A DNA stretch of 62,971 bases from an uncultured Prevotella sp. (GTDB lineage Bacteria > Bacteroidota > Bacteroidia > Bacteroidales > Bacteroidaceae): assembly GCA_944320355.1 (NCBI GenBank), contig CALUHC010000008.1, positions 1 to 62,971 on the forward strand, written 5' to 3'. The notes under the pieces were generated by a model. The model worked only from the letters and a program-made list of their open reading frames with translations, searched no databases and was not told the DNA's origin. The translations under genes and the position numbers were made by a program. Positions 25,771 through 35,018 of the stretch are shown here, in pieces (position 1 is the first letter of the stretch; the number at the start of each line of letters is the position of its first letter).

Positions 25771-26615
25771 AGAATCTCATAGTAAGGACCATCACCGGGG
25801 TCATATTCGTCACGGCCATCGTGGTGAGCTTCATAGACCCCACCGCCGTCACTTTGCTCTTCGCACTGGTGACAGGTCTCACCGTGTGGGAGTTCACCGG
25901 ACTGGTCAATCGGCGCGAAGGCATCGACACGAACCGCATGATATGCACCGTGGCCGGCGTCTACTTCTTCCTCGCCATGATGGGATTCTGCAGCGAGCTG
26001 ACGCCATCGGCGGTGTTCATCCCTTACCTCATCACCATCATCTACCTGCTCGTGGCCGAGCTATACGCCAAGAACCCCGACCCTGTGGGCACGTGGGCAT
26101 ACACAATGATGAGCCAGATCTACATCGCCCTGCCATTCTCAATGCTCGGCGTTCTGGCCTTCCGAGCCACTCCCGTGGGCACTGAATACGTATCGACGAT
26201 ACCGCTCAGCGTGTTCGTGTTCCTCTGGCTCAACGACACAGGCGCCTATTGCTGCGGCTCGCTACTTGGCCGCCACAAGCTGTTCCCGCGCATCAGCCCG
26301 GGCAAGAGCTGGGAAGGCAGCATAGGCGGAGCCGTGTTCGTGACAGCCGCAGCCGTGCTTATATGGCACCTCACTGAGCTTTACAACATGAACGAGTTGC
26401 AGCTCAGCGCCATGGAATGGGTTGGGCTGGGGCTTACTGTGGTGATATTCGGCACATGGGGCGACCTCGTTGAGAGCCTCCTGAAGCGCACCCTCGGCAT
26501 TAAGGACAGCGGAAAGATACTGCCTGGGCACGGCGGAATGCTCGACAGGTTTGACTCTTCGCTGCTTGCCATGCCTGCCGCAGTGGTCTACCTCTACACG
26601 CTCACGCTGCTCTAA
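25767..26615 (+). CDS. cdsA: Phosphatidate cytidylyltransferase CdsA
   Basis: A 282-residue multi-helix membrane enzyme that makes CDP-diacylglycerol from CTP and phosphatidate, the branch point of phospholipid synthesis. The C-terminal signature is visible: GDLVESLLKRTLGIKDSGKI followed by LPGHGGMLDRFDS. About eight membrane helices. It starts within the ftsH stop and ends the operon; a 34-bp palindrome follows 35 bp after the stop. Confidence 0.96.
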   Translation: MKNLIVRTITGVIFVTAIVVSFIDPTAVTLLFALVTGLTVWEFTGLVNRREGIDTNRMICTVAGVYFFLAMMGFCSELTPSAVFIPYLITIIYLLVAELYAKNPDPVGTWAYTMMSQIYIALPFSMLGVLAFRATPVGTEYVSTIPLSVFVFLWLNDTGAYCCGSLLGRHKLFPRISPGKSWEGSIGGAVFVTAAAVLIWHLTELYNMNELQLSAMEWVGLGLTVVIFGTWGDLVESLLKRTLGIKDSGKILPGHGGMLDRFDSSLLAMPAAVVYLYTLTLL

Positions 26616-26650
26616 CGGTTCTGCTGGCAGGACTAAACCCGGCCACATGA

Positions 26651-26720
26651 CAGCCAAAACGCCCTTGGGCGGCATTGCGAAGGCTGGCCTTCGCAATGCC
26701 GCCCAAGGGCGTTTTGGCTG
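26651..26720. terminator. Perfect 34-bp inverted repeat between convergent cdsA and CstA genes
   Basis: The arms 26651-26684 and 26687-26720 are perfectly complementary with only two bases between. The stem core includes GGGCGGCATTGCG, also found in the hairpin after thrS (45945-45998). There is no strong T run, so it could terminate by structure alone on either strand or be a mobile palindrome. Confidence 0.6.
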
Positions 26721-26785
26721 CATCAAACGGGAGTTCGGAGAACAAAGGAAAGGCCGAGAGGGATGCCGGCAAACCTATTATATGC

Positions 26786-26930
26786 GTAATAATGCCACAA
26801 CCAATGACCAAGCGTATTGCACATCAACTCATTTGACAAACCACCCCTGCCCCTCCTTTGGAAAAGAAGGAGGGGACAAGCGGAACGCCTTCAAGCGAGT
26901 TCGGCAACTTGCGGACATCCATAAAACCGA
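26786..26930. repeat. Repeat family C, copy 1
   Basis: A ~145-bp stretch matching 48954-49090: ataatgccacaacc, then tttgacaaaccacccctgcc, cctcctttggaaaag, ggggacaag, and cttgcggacatccataaaa. It ends just before the stop codon side of the CstA gene. Part of the same unit is at 50104-50160 and, inverted, at 48910-48947. Confidence 0.65.
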
Positions 26931-26937
26931 AAAGCAC

Positions 26938-28389
26938 TCACACTTCTGCGTCTCCGCCCATAGCACCGCGCCGCCTGTACCACAGGCCGAAGAGCAGTCC
27001 GGACAGCACGAACACAGCCACTGCCACGACATAGCCCACCACAACGGGCAAACCGAAGGCGTTGTCGGAGATGAGAATGAACGACGCGCATACCGCCGTC
27101 ATGAACATTGCGGGCAGCAGGGTGATGACAAACGGCTTGCGCCGACGCACCAGATAGACAGTGACGGCCCACAGCGTGAAGACGGCCAGCGTCTGGTTGG
27201 CCCAGCCGAAGTAGCTCCACACCACGTTGAACCCGTCCTCGTCGGCTATGTTGTACCACAGCATGGCCAACGTAACTGCAAACACCGGCACGCAGATGTA
27301 TATGCGCCGACGCACCGTGTGCTGCTCCATGCCAAGGAACTCGGCTATAATTAGCCTGGCACTGCGCAACGCCGTGTCGCCGCTGGTTATCGGGGCGGCC
27401 ACCACACCAAGCAGGGCGAGCGCGCCGCCAAACACTCCGAGCCAGCCCTGCGATACCGTAGTGACCACCTCGGGGGCCTGGAGCGCGGGCTCCACGCCAA
27501 GCTCCGCCGCCGCGCCCCCATAGAAGAAGTACATCGACACCGTGGCCCAGATAAGTGCGACCACGCCCTCCGTGATCATAGCACCGTAGAAAAGGGGCCT
27601 GCCCTGCCGCTCGCTCTTCACGCAACGGGCCATGAGCGGGCTCTGGGTGGCGTGGAAACCGCTTATGGCCCCGCAGGCTATGGTGATGAACAAGCACGGG
27701 AATATGGGGCCGGAGGCCGGGCGCATATTGCCCAGTCCGTCGGTAAGCTCAGGCAACGACGGCCATTTCACAAACAGCACCACCATGAGAGCCACGGCCA
27801 TGAACAGCATCGCCACGGCAAAGAGCGGGTATATGCGCCCTATTATCTTGTCGATGGGCAAGAGGGTGGCAAGGAAATAGTATGCAAAAATGACCACACA
27901 CCACACGTAGACCCACGTAAGCGACGAGCCGCAGAGCCGCCCAAGGATGAGCGCAGGGCTGTATACGAACACGGCGCCCACCATAAGGAGCAGGAAAACC
28001 GAGAATACCAGCATCACGCGCTTGGTCCTGCCGCCAAGATAGATGCCTATCAGCTCCGGCAAGCCCGCCCCGCCGTGGCGCATGGAGAGCATGCCACTGA
28101 GATAATCGTGCACGGCACCGGCGAAGATACAGCCGAAAACTATCCACAGATAGGCCGAAGGCCCGAACATGGCACCCATTATCGCGCCGAAGATAGGGCC
28201 TGTGCCGGCGATGTTAAGAAACTGTATCATGAACACCTTCCACCCCGGGAGCACAACGTAGTCAACACCGTCGGCCATGCTCACGGCGGGCGTGGGACGG
28301 CCGTCTGGACCGAAAATGCGCTCAACCACACGCCCGTAGACAATGTAGCCCACTACAAGGGCCACCAAACTCAATAAAAACGTTATCAT
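26938..28389 (-). CDS. cstA: Carbon starvation protein CstA family transporter
   Basis: A 483-residue membrane protein of the CstA/YjiY family, shorter than E. coli CstA (701). Members import peptides or pyruvate. Family marks are DGVDYVVLPGWKVFMIQFLN, AGTGPIFGAIMGAMFGPSAY, GAVHDYLSGMLSMRHGGAGL and GFHATQSPLMARCV. About 13 helices can be traced. Transport substrate is not determined by sequence. Single gene with its own -7 box. Confidence 0.93.
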   Translation of the reverse strand: MITFLLSLVALVVGYIVYGRVVERIFGPDGRPTPAVSMADGVDYVVLPGWKVFMIQFLNIAGTGPIFGAIMGAMFGPSAYLWIVFGCIFAGAVHDYLSGMLSMRHGGAGLPELIGIYLGGRTKRVMLVFSVFLLLMVGAVFVYSPALILGRLCGSSLTWVYVWCVVIFAYYFLATLLPIDKIIGRIYPLFAVAMLFMAVALMVVLFVKWPSLPELTDGLGNMRPASGPIFPCLFITIACGAISGFHATQSPLMARCVKSERQGRPLFYGAMITEGVVALIWATVSMYFFYGGAAAELGVEPALQAPEVVTTVSQGWLGVFGGALALLGVVAAPITSGDTALRSARLIIAEFLGMEQHTVRRRIYICVPVFAVTLAMLWYNIADEDGFNVVWSYFGWANQTLAVFTLWAVTVYLVRRRKPFVITLLPAMFMTAVCASFILISDNAFGLPVVVGYVVAVAVFVLSGLLFGLWYRRRGAMGGDAEV

Positions 28390-28433
28390 ATCACTTTAGT
28401 AACTAATCTGCTTATTGTCATAACAAACAGTTG

Positions 28434-28441
28434 CAAAAGTA
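28434..28441 (-). promoter_or_regulatory. -7 box (TACTTTTG) of the CstA gene
   Basis: Minus-strand TACTTTTGCAAC lies 45 bp before the ATG at 28389. Confidence 0.55.
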
Positions 28442-28497
28442 CCAATTAAAATTCAGAACAGAAAGCCTTGCGCCTACAAAAAACGCATGGCAAGGAC

Positions 28498-28535
28498 AAA
28501 AAAAGCCCTCCCACGTGCAATGAAACGGGGAGGGC
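28498..28535 (-). terminator. Terminator of the small lipoprotein gene
   Basis: On the minus strand GCCCTCCCC pairs with GGGAGGGC (28505-28512 / 28527-28535), followed by seven T (complement of 28498-28504). Confidence 0.75.
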
Positions 28536-28598
28536 AACCCATAAGAACCAAACTGACGCCGGCGCACGGGCACGAGCGCGCCCGGCCGGCATCCACAA

Positions 28599-29006
28599 TC
28601 ACTCCACGCGAGTGAATGTGTTTACCTCGGGATTTTCGTCTATATACTCCAGCACGAGCCTGCTGTCGTCGAGCGACACCACCCTTATCTGCCACGTGTC
28701 GTCGTAGTCGTTGGCCTCGTGCAGGGTCATGATGCCCGTCGAGGAGTCGTAGGTGTAGGTGTACTCCTCACCATCGTCCGAGTCAACTGTGGCAGAAAGG
28801 CTGAAGTAGCAGTTGTTTCCGCTCACTATGAAATAAGGATACTCGCCATCGTCTTCCGGCGCGTCGTTGAGCCACACACCCTCCAGCCGGCTCACGGTAG
28901 TGCCGCCATCGCCCCCTTCTTCGTCATCATCGCCACACGAGCCGAAGCCAATACACACCATGACGGCCACAACGGCCATCAGCAAAAGGTTCAATTTCTT
29001 TTTCAT
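28599..29006 (-). CDS. Small lipoprotein, lipocalin-like beta domain
   Basis: A 135-residue protein with a lipoprotein signal (VAVMVCIGFGSC, Cys about 24), an acidic linker (GDDDEEGGDGG) and a beta-rich domain (LEGVWLNDAPEDDGEYPYFI ... DTWQIRVVSLDDSRLVLEYI). This layout is typical of the lipocalin-like lipoproteins of Bacteroidales, which sit in the outer membrane and have no assigned ligand. It is a single-gene unit with its own promoter, a ~150-nt leader and a terminator. Confidence 0.75.
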   Translation of the reverse strand: MKKKLNLLLMAVVAVMVCIGFGSCGDDDEEGGDGGTTVSRLEGVWLNDAPEDDGEYPYFIVSGNNCYFSLSATVDSDDGEEYTYTYDSSTGIMTLHEANDYDDTWQIRVVSLDDSRLVLEYIDENPEVNTFTRVE

Positions 29007-29159
29007 AATCTCATTTTATGCTGAACATCTATATTTACCTGCGGTGCTGTCCGCACCATATTCAGTCACTCTCCGACCAAAAGGCAGCAGGCTGTATGTA
29101 ATTTTTCCATTTACCATTCCCTCTGTGCATACCTGCCGGCCTCTTCGTTTGTGATGCCG

Positions 29160-29167
29160 CAAAGGTA
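29160..29167 (-). promoter_or_regulatory. -7 box (TACCTTTG) of the small lipoprotein gene
   Basis: Minus-strand TACCTTTGCGGC, about 154 bp before the ATG, giving a long leader. Confidence 0.55.
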
Positions 29168-29221
29168 CTAATAAATTCCAATTTCATAACCCTCCCGAAG
29201 CAAAATAACGTTAAAACAACT

Positions 29222-29860
29222 GTGAATCAAGACAAAAACCGACAATTAAAAACAAAAAAGAAAAGGCAAAAAATGGCAAAAACCGTGCGGAAGGAACGTA
29301 GAAGGAGTCCTTCCAAGGGGTTGTATCAGAATGCGCGTCTAATATCCATAACCCTCTCCCCAGCCCTCTCCCAAAGGGCGAGGGAGCAGTTTGCAACTAT
29401 GTCCGTCGGCTTTAGCGCAGCCTTTTTTTACCTTTTTACCATTTTACCTTTTTACTTTTATGGGCGGCGAGGGAGCAGTTTGTACGTGAACTGAAGTGAA
29501 AAAAGAATTAGCACAGCAATTTGAAGAACAGTAAAATCATGGTGATCCAGAATGTCTGAGGTGGCAAAAGGCAACTACACCCGTGCCCTCTGGGAGAGAG
29601 CTGATGAGAGGGCTTGCGTACCTAAACACACATTTTGACACAACTCCCTATCAAGTGGCAGGCACATATAGCAGGTGGTTATCGGGCGCATCGGCTCCCT
29701 CCACACGGGGGAAGGATGGGGAGAGACTGCTCTATAACTATCGTCTGCACTCCTGTCTCCCGCCTCCTGCCTCCTGAAATTTAACACTTCAAAAAGCGAC
29801 GAAACAGAAACGGAAATACGAAAAAAGCCGTGCCGGAAGGCGAAAAAAACGGCTTCGATT
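29222..29860. other. Gene-free stretch with dispersed short repeats
   Basis: No gene supported. It holds an AGCCCTCTCCCAAAGGGCGA palindrome near 29356, an inverted pair GGAAGG...CCTTCC (about 29290-29316), T-rich text (ctttttaccattttaccttt) like that near 13345, and a fragment gcgagggagcagttt repeated at 29377 and 29467. A frame of 90 codons here is built from these repeats. Confidence 0.5.
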
Positions 29861-29978
29861 TGCCAAACGGCACATATCGCAATGCGAAACAGGCCACTTT
29901 GCAAGCCAAAACGGCACATATCGCAGCGCAAAACGGGGCGTTTTGCAGGCCAAAATCCATGCCAAACGCCCCGTTTTG
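29861..29978. repeat. Cluster 4 of 21-22-bp quasi-palindromic AAACGG units
   Basis: The clearest cluster: gccaaacggcacatatcgca, gcgaaacaggccactttgca, gccaaaacggcacatatcgc, gcaaaacggggcgttttgca and a final inverted unit, at about 21-bp period. The following ~160 bp (to about 30145) resemble the DNA after cluster 5 (gctgcacgctcattttcgcg versus attgcacgctcattttggcc), so the repeat may be part of a larger unit. Confidence 0.65.
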
Positions 29979-30218
29979 ATGCTTATTTGAGGCCGAAAAG
30001 GTTGCACACTCCATGTCCGAGCCACACGGAGCGCGTGATGCTCAAGCAGTTACGGCTGCACGCTCATTTTCGCGTTATTTTCGCCCGACGCACTTCCCGT
30101 TCCGAAAACGCGAATTCTCAAGCACCTTCACGCGGCCGTTTTTAACATTCGACCGTCAAATATCAAAAAACGCAAAAACAAAATCAGTGCCGCCGATTGC
30201 GGCACGCCGACGGCCGCG

Positions 30219-31343
30219 TCAACGTCCGCCGCCCCGCAACGCGGCCACCATCAGGCGTGCGGCATTGTCGGGCGCGCAGCCCGTTCCCAGCCGGCGGCCC
30301 ACCTCGGCGTAGCCCTCCGTCTGCGCGCAGCGCGCGCTTCCGCCTGGCAGAATGTCGGCCAGACACCGGCGTATGTTGGCCACGGTGAACGTGTCGGCCA
30401 CCAGCTCTGGCACCACCTCGCGACCGGCAATGAGGTTGACGAGCGAAATGTACCTCACCTTCAGCACGTGGCGGCGCAGGAAAGCTATGAGGCGGGGTAT
30501 CGGGGTCTCGTAGCACACCACCTGCGGAACGCCGAACAGGGCTGTCTCAAGCGTGGCAGTGCCGCTGGTGACGAGGGCCGCCGCGGCGTTGGCAAGCAGC
30601 GGATAGGTCATGTTCTCCACCACCTCAACACCCGTGCCGCTGATGAAGCGGTCGTAATACCCGCGCTCTATGCCCGGCGCACCGGCCAGCACGGGCCGGT
30701 AGTCGGCAAAGGCCTGCACGGCTTCTATCATGGCCGGCAGGTTGTCCTTAATCTCCTGCCGCCGCGACCCGGCCAGCAGGGCTATGACGGGGCGGCCGAA
30801 GTCGGGGAACCGGCCGTCGTAACCGCGGCGGAAGGCGGCCACCTCCTCGGCCGTGGGGTTGCCCACGTAATCTACGGGATAGCCGTGGCGCCCCTCGTAG
30901 AAGTCGGTCTCGAAGGGCAGGATGCAGAACATACGGCTCACGTCGCGCTTTATGTTCTTTATCCGGTACTCCTTCCACGCCCATATCTTGGGCGAGATAT
31001 AGTAGAAGACGGGCAGTCCGAGAGCCGCACGCACATACTTGGCTATGCCGAGGTTGAAGCCCGGATAGTCTATCAGCACCACCGCGTCGGGCCTCCACCC
31101 GGCGATGTCGCGCTTGCACGAGCGCATATTCGAGAGTATCGTGGGCAGGTGGAGCAGCACGGGGACAAAGCCCATGTAGGCCAGCTCGCGGTAGTGGCGC
31201 ACCCGCGTGCCGCCCACGGCTGCCATCAGGTCGCCGCCGAAGAAGCGGAACTCGGCCTCCGGGTCATGCTCGCGGAGCGACTGCATCAGTCGCGAGGCGT
31301 GCAGGTCACCGCTCGCCTCGCCAGCTATCAGGTAGTATTTCAT
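30219..31343 (-). CDS. lpxB: Lipid-A-disaccharide synthase LpxB
   Basis: A 374-residue glycosyltransferase (GT19) that joins UDP-diacylglucosamine to lipid X in lipid A synthesis at the inner membrane. Visible: YYLIAGEASGDLHASRLMQS at the N-terminus, the DYPGFN motif (DAVVLIDYPGFNLGIAKYVR), PKIWAWKEYRIKNIKR, LLAGSRRQEIKDNLP and VTSGTATLETALFGVPQVVC. The start overlaps the surE stop (ATGA at 31340-31343). Length is normal. Confidence 0.97.
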   Translation of the reverse strand: MKYYLIAGEASGDLHASRLMQSLREHDPEAEFRFFGGDLMAAVGGTRVRHYRELAYMGFVPVLLHLPTILSNMRSCKRDIAGWRPDAVVLIDYPGFNLGIAKYVRAALGLPVFYYISPKIWAWKEYRIKNIKRDVSRMFCILPFETDFYEGRHGYPVDYVGNPTAEEVAAFRRGYDGRFPDFGRPVIALLAGSRRQEIKDNLPAMIEAVQAFADYRPVLAGAPGIERGYYDRFISGTGVEVVENMTYPLLANAAAALVTSGTATLETALFGVPQVVCYETPIPRLIAFLRRHVLKVRYISLVNLIAGREVVPELVADTFTVANIRRCLADILPGGSARCAQTEGYAEVGRRLGTGCAPDNAARLMVAALRGGGR

Positions 31344-32113
31344 TTCAGATTCCAGCCCCTGAGGCGGTCCATTATGTCATAGTCGGTCACATCCACGCGC
31401 GTGGGCGTTATGGCCACGTAGCCGTGGGTGAGCGCCCAGTTGTCCGTGTCGGTGGCCTCCGGCTCGTCGTTGGTATATTCGCCCACCATCCAATAGTAGT
31501 CATAGCCGCGCGGATGGTGGCAGCGCACCACCTCGTTGCCCCACGTGCCGCGCGCCATGCGGCATATCCTGACGCCACGGAAGCTCTCCGCCAGCGGGAA
31601 GTTGACATTGAGGCACACGCCGCGTGGCAGCCCCTCTGAGAGCAGCCTCGCCACAATCTCCGTCACTATCGGCGCGAGCGGGGCAAAGTCGGCCTCGTCG
31701 CGGTGGTCGCAAAGCGAGAAGGCCACCGAGGGAATGTACTTCATGCAACCCTCAAGGGTAACGCCCATGGTGCCCGAGTAGTGAGTGTTCACAGAGGCGT
31801 TGTCGCCGTGGTTGATGCCGCCTATCACGAGGTCCGGACGCTCTCCGCCGCACAGCTCGCTCAAGGCCAGCTTGACGCAGTCCACGGGAGTGCCGTTGCA
31901 CGACCACACCTCTACGCCCTCCCACTTACGGCGCAGCTTGAGCCGCAGCGGCGTGGTGGCCGAGAAGGCACGCGAGAAGCCGCTGCGCGCCGACTCGGGG
32001 GCGCACACGAGCAGGCGGCCGAAGCCGCTCACCATGTCGATGAGGCTGCGGAGGCCATTGGCGTGATATCCGTCATCATTGGATATGAGTATCAAAGGTT
32101 TCTTCTTTTCCAT
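31340..32113 (-). CDS. surE: 5'/3'-nucleotidase SurE
   Basis: A 257-residue metal-dependent phosphatase acting on nucleoside monophosphates and polyphosphate. Family marks: ILISNDDGYHANGLRSL (metal-binding DD), CAPESARSGFSRAFS, NGTPVDCVKLAL, VIGGINHGDNASVNTHYSGT. ATG at 32113 (MEKKK) is preferred; an in-frame ATG at 32122 would leave only about six bases of leader after the -7 box at 32135-32142. Operon with lpxB, divergent from parA. Confidence 0.96.
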   Translation of the reverse strand: MEKKKPLILISNDDGYHANGLRSLIDMVSGFGRLLVCAPESARSGFSRAFSATTPLRLKLRRKWEGVEVWSCNGTPVDCVKLALSELCGGERPDLVIGGINHGDNASVNTHYSGTMGVTLEGCMKYIPSVAFSLCDHRDEADFAPLAPIVTEIVARLLSEGLPRGVCLNVNFPLAESFRGVRICRMARGTWGNEVVRCHHPRGYDYYWMVGEYTNDEPEATDTDNWALTHGYVAITPTRVDVTDYDIMDRLRGWNLK

Positions 32114-32134
32114 GCTTCGCATCGTTTACGGATG

Positions 32135-32193
32135 CAAAAATACGAAAAAAAGGGCTATCGATAACATTTTCTCACCTAAAATATGTAACTTTG
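32135..32193. promoter_or_regulatory. Divergent promoters of surE-lpxB and parA operon
   Basis: Minus-strand -7 box TATTTTTG at 32135-32142 serves surE. Plus-strand TAACTTTG at 32186-32193 serves parA and rules out starts upstream of 32239. The -33 partners are weak on both strands. Confidence 0.6.
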
Positions 32194-32238
32194 CACACCA
32201 AAGATTCGGGCGCGAAGCCGCCCTGCAGATATTCGGAA

Positions 32239-33015
32239 ATGGGAAAGATAATCGCTTTAGCAAACCAAAAAGGCGGGGTGGGCAAGACCACCACTACCAT
32301 CAATCTGGCGGCATCGCTCGCCACGTTGGAGAAGAACGTGTTAGTTGTTGACGCCGACCCGCAGGCCAACGCGTCGAGCGGCCTCGGCGTGGACATCAAG
32401 CAAGTGGACTGCTCTCTCTACGAGTGCATCATCGACCACGCCGACGTGCGCGACGCGATATACACAACAGACATCGACGGGCTCGACATAATACCGAGCC
32501 ACATCGACCTCGTGGGAGCCGAGATAGAGATGCTCAACCTCGACAACCGCGAGAAAATAATCAAGAACCTGCTCGCACCAATACGCAATGACTACGACTT
32601 CATACTGATAGACTGCAGCCCTTCACTGGGACTCATTACGGTGAACTCGCTCACAGCTGCCGACTCCGTGATCATACCCGTGCAGTGCGAGTACTTCGCC
32701 CTGGAGGGAATCAGCAAGCTGCTCAACACTATCAAGATAATAAAGAACAAGCTGAACACGAAGCTGGAGATAGAGGGCTTCCTGCTGACCATGTACGACT
32801 CGCGCCTCAGACTGGCCAACCAGATATACGACGAGGTGAAGCGCCACTTCCAGGAGCTGGTGTTCAAGACGGTGATACAGCGCAACGTGAAGCTCAGCGA
32901 GAGCCCCAGCCACGGCCTGCCCGTCATACTCTACGACGCCCTCTCAACCGGCAGCAAGAACCACCTCGCGCTGGCCAAGGAGATAATAAACAAAAACAGC
33001 AAGAGCGAGGAGTAA
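32239..33015 (+). CDS. parA: Chromosome partitioning ATPase ParA (Soj)
   Basis: A 258-residue ParA ATPase that works with ParB to separate replicated origins. The deviant Walker A KGGVGKTT is at residues 11-18, followed by VLVVDADPQANASSGLG and the Walker B region FILIDCSPSLGLITVNSL. An in-frame TTG at 32191 overlaps the -7 box and is rejected; ATG 32239 gives the usual N-terminus. No centromere-like parS site (GTTTCACGTGAAAC type) was seen nearby. Confidence 0.97.
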   Translation: MGKIIALANQKGGVGKTTTTINLAASLATLEKNVLVVDADPQANASSGLGVDIKQVDCSLYECIIDHADVRDAIYTTDIDGLDIIPSHIDLVGAEIEMLNLDNREKIIKNLLAPIRNDYDFILIDCSPSLGLITVNSLTAADSVIIPVQCEYFALEGISKLLNTIKIIKNKLNTKLEIEGFLLTMYDSRLRLANQIYDEVKRHFQELVFKTVIQRNVKLSESPSHGLPVILYDALSTGSKNHLALAKEIINKNSKSEE

Positions 33016-33155
33016 AGCCTGGCAACCAGCCAGGCACGGCAGAAACGGACGGCAACGCCGACAGGCCGACGCCCTTTCGGCCAAAGGCCGGGCGAAACGC
33101 CACTGACGGCACAGCAATTCTCAATTCTCAATTCACAATTCTCAACTAACAGAAG

Positions 33156-34082
33156 ATGGCAGTACACAAGAAATACGACAGGAACGTGCTCGGACGCGGG
33201 CTCGACGACATAGGCAACGGACGCGGACTCGACGCCCTCATAGACACGGGCAGCGTGAGAACGCAAGGCTCGTCGAACCTGAACGAAATCAAACTGTCGC
33301 AAATCGAGCCTAACCCCAACCAGCCACGGCGTGAGTTCGACGAGGAAGCGCTGCAGGAACTGGCTGCCAGCATCCGCGAGATAGGCATCATACAGCCCAT
33401 CACACTGCGCAAGGTGGGCGAAGACCACTACCAGATAATAGCCGGAGAACGGCGATGGAGAGCATCGCAACTGGCCGGACTGGAATCAATACCTGCCTAC
33501 ATACGCACCGTGGAGGACGAGAACGTGATGGAAATGGCGCTGATAGAGAACATACAGCGCGAGGACCTGAACGCCATCGAGATAGCACTCGCATACGAGC
33601 ATCTGGCCGAAACCACAGGCATGACGCAGGAACGCATATCCGAACGAGTGGGCAAGAGCCGCGCTGCCGTGACAAACTATATGAGGCTGCTAAAGCTCCC
33701 GGCACAGGTGCAGATGGCCCTGAAGAACAAAGAGATAGACATGGGCCACGCCCGCGCGCTGCTCTCGCTCGACAGCCCGAGCCTGCAGATAAAGCTGTTC
33801 AAGGAAATACAAAAGAACGGATACTCCGTAAGAAAAGTAGAAGAGATGGTGCAGATGCTCAACAGCGGTGAGGACCTGCAGCTGGCAAAAAAGAAAATAG
33901 CCGCCAAGGCAACGCTGCCCGAAGAGTTCGAGATACTAAAGGCACGGCTGGGCGACTTCTTCCACACCAAGGTTCAGATGACCTGCTCGCCCAAGGGCAA
34001 GGGAAAGATAAGCATACCCTTTGCCAACGAGGAGGAGCTGGAGCGCATAATGAACGCCCTCGACAAGCTGAAAACCGAATAA
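33156..34082 (+). CDS. parB: Chromosome partitioning protein ParB (Spo0J)
   Basis: A 308-residue ParB/Spo0J protein, a CTP-dependent DNA clamp that loads at parS. Order: basic N-terminus (GRGLDDIGNGRGLDALI), ParB nuclease-like CTP-binding domain (EIKLSQIEPNPNQPRREFDE; GERRWRASQLAGL), helix-turn-helix (TQERISERVGKSRAAVTNYM) and a C-terminal dimer domain. The 140-bp gap after parA contains AATTCTCAATTCTCAATTC-type simple repeats. Confidence 0.97.
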   Translation: MAVHKKYDRNVLGRGLDDIGNGRGLDALIDTGSVRTQGSSNLNEIKLSQIEPNPNQPRREFDEEALQELAASIREIGIIQPITLRKVGEDHYQIIAGERRWRASQLAGLESIPAYIRTVEDENVMEMALIENIQREDLNAIEIALAYEHLAETTGMTQERISERVGKSRAAVTNYMRLLKLPAQVQMALKNKEIDMGHARALLSLDSPSLQIKLFKEIQKNGYSVRKVEEMVQMLNSGEDLQLAKKKIAAKATLPEEFEILKARLGDFFHTKVQMTCSPKGKGKISIPFANEEELERIMNALDKLKTE

Positions 34083-34094
34083 CGCGCCAAAGAC

Positions 34095-34955
34095 TTGACA
34101 CGGAGAGACATCATAACAACGGCACAAAAGGCCATAGCCTCCATCGTGGTGGCCATGGCAACCGGCACGGTTTCAGCACAGTCGGCGGCTCAGCAAGACA
34201 CGGCAATGGCTGTGGCAGCGGCCGACACCACCATAACCGACAGTGTCCACACAGACAGCACCATCGTTGGCGCAGACTCGATAGCGGCCACTATAAGCCG
34301 CGCTGAGGCTTTCACAGACTCCATCGCGCGCAGCATAGAGGCGGCAGCGATGGCAAGCGACTCCATGGCGGCAAACGACGCCCAAGTGCTCATGGGCACA
34401 AACGGCACAGAAGGACCTGACAAGCCAAAGGCGAAACGCGACTGGGCAACGTGGCGTCCCAACCCGCAGAGAGCCATGTGGCTCGCGCTCGTCATACCGG
34501 GAGCAGGACAGATATACAACCGCAAATACTGGAAACTGCCGATAATATACGGAGGATTCATGGGATGCCTGTACGCATTGAACTGGAACAACATGATGTA
34601 CAAGGACTATTCGCAGGCTTATCTCGACATAATGGACAGCGACCCGACCACAGAGAGCTACAACCAATTCCTCCATCTCGGGCAAACCATAAACAGTTCC
34701 AACGAGGAACGATACAAGGAAATATTCAGAAACCGCCGCGACCGCTACCGTCGCTGGCGCGACATGAGCTTCTTTTGCCTGCTGGGAGTCTACGCAATAT
34801 CAATCATCGACGCTTACGTGGACGCCGAGTTGTCTGAATTCGACATTTCCAAGGACCTGAGCCTCAAGGTTGAACCAGCAGTGATAAACAACAACGCGTC
34901 GCGCAAGGTGCTCGAAGCGTCGTCGGTCGGAATACAGTGCAAGCTGAGATTCTGA
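34095..34955 (+). CDS. DUF5683 domain protein
   Basis: A 286-residue protein starting at TTG (no ATG upstream in frame), 12 bases after parB. It has an N-terminal signal-like segment (IASIVVAMATGTVSAQS), a long Ala/Asp/Thr-rich linker to about residue 110, and the DUF5683 domain: PQRAMWLALVIPGAGQIYNR, YGGFMGCLYALNWNNMMYKD and LGVYAISIIDAYVDAELSEF. The family is found in this parB-transglycosylase-rel setting across Bacteroidales; function unknown, envelope location likely. The in-frame ATG at 34152 would remove most of the signal. Confidence 0.85.
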   Translation: MTRRDIITTAQKAIASIVVAMATGTVSAQSAAQQDTAMAVAAADTTITDSVHTDSTIVGADSIAATISRAEAFTDSIARSIEAAAMASDSMAANDAQVLMGTNGTEGPDKPKAKRDWATWRPNPQRAMWLALVIPGAGQIYNRKYWKLPIIYGGFMGCLYALNWNNMMYKDYSQAYLDIMDSDPTTESYNQFLHLGQTINSSNEERYKEIFRNRRDRYRRWRDMSFFCLLGVYAISIIDAYVDAELSEFDISKDLSLKVEPAVINNNASRKVLEASSVGIQCKLRF

Positions 34956-35018
34956 CACGATGCGCCACCAAACAAATTACAGACAACCATACTATACATT
35001 ATTAGTATATAAATATAA

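Noticed and set aside
29861-29978. CRISPR-like array
   Set aside because: The units are about 21 bp, degenerate, nearly palindromic and directly adjoining, with no constant-length unique spacers; no cas genes are present.
32123-33155. Replication origin or parS sites near parAB
   Set aside because: No DnaA-box cluster and no GTTTCACGTGAAAC-like palindrome were seen near the genes.
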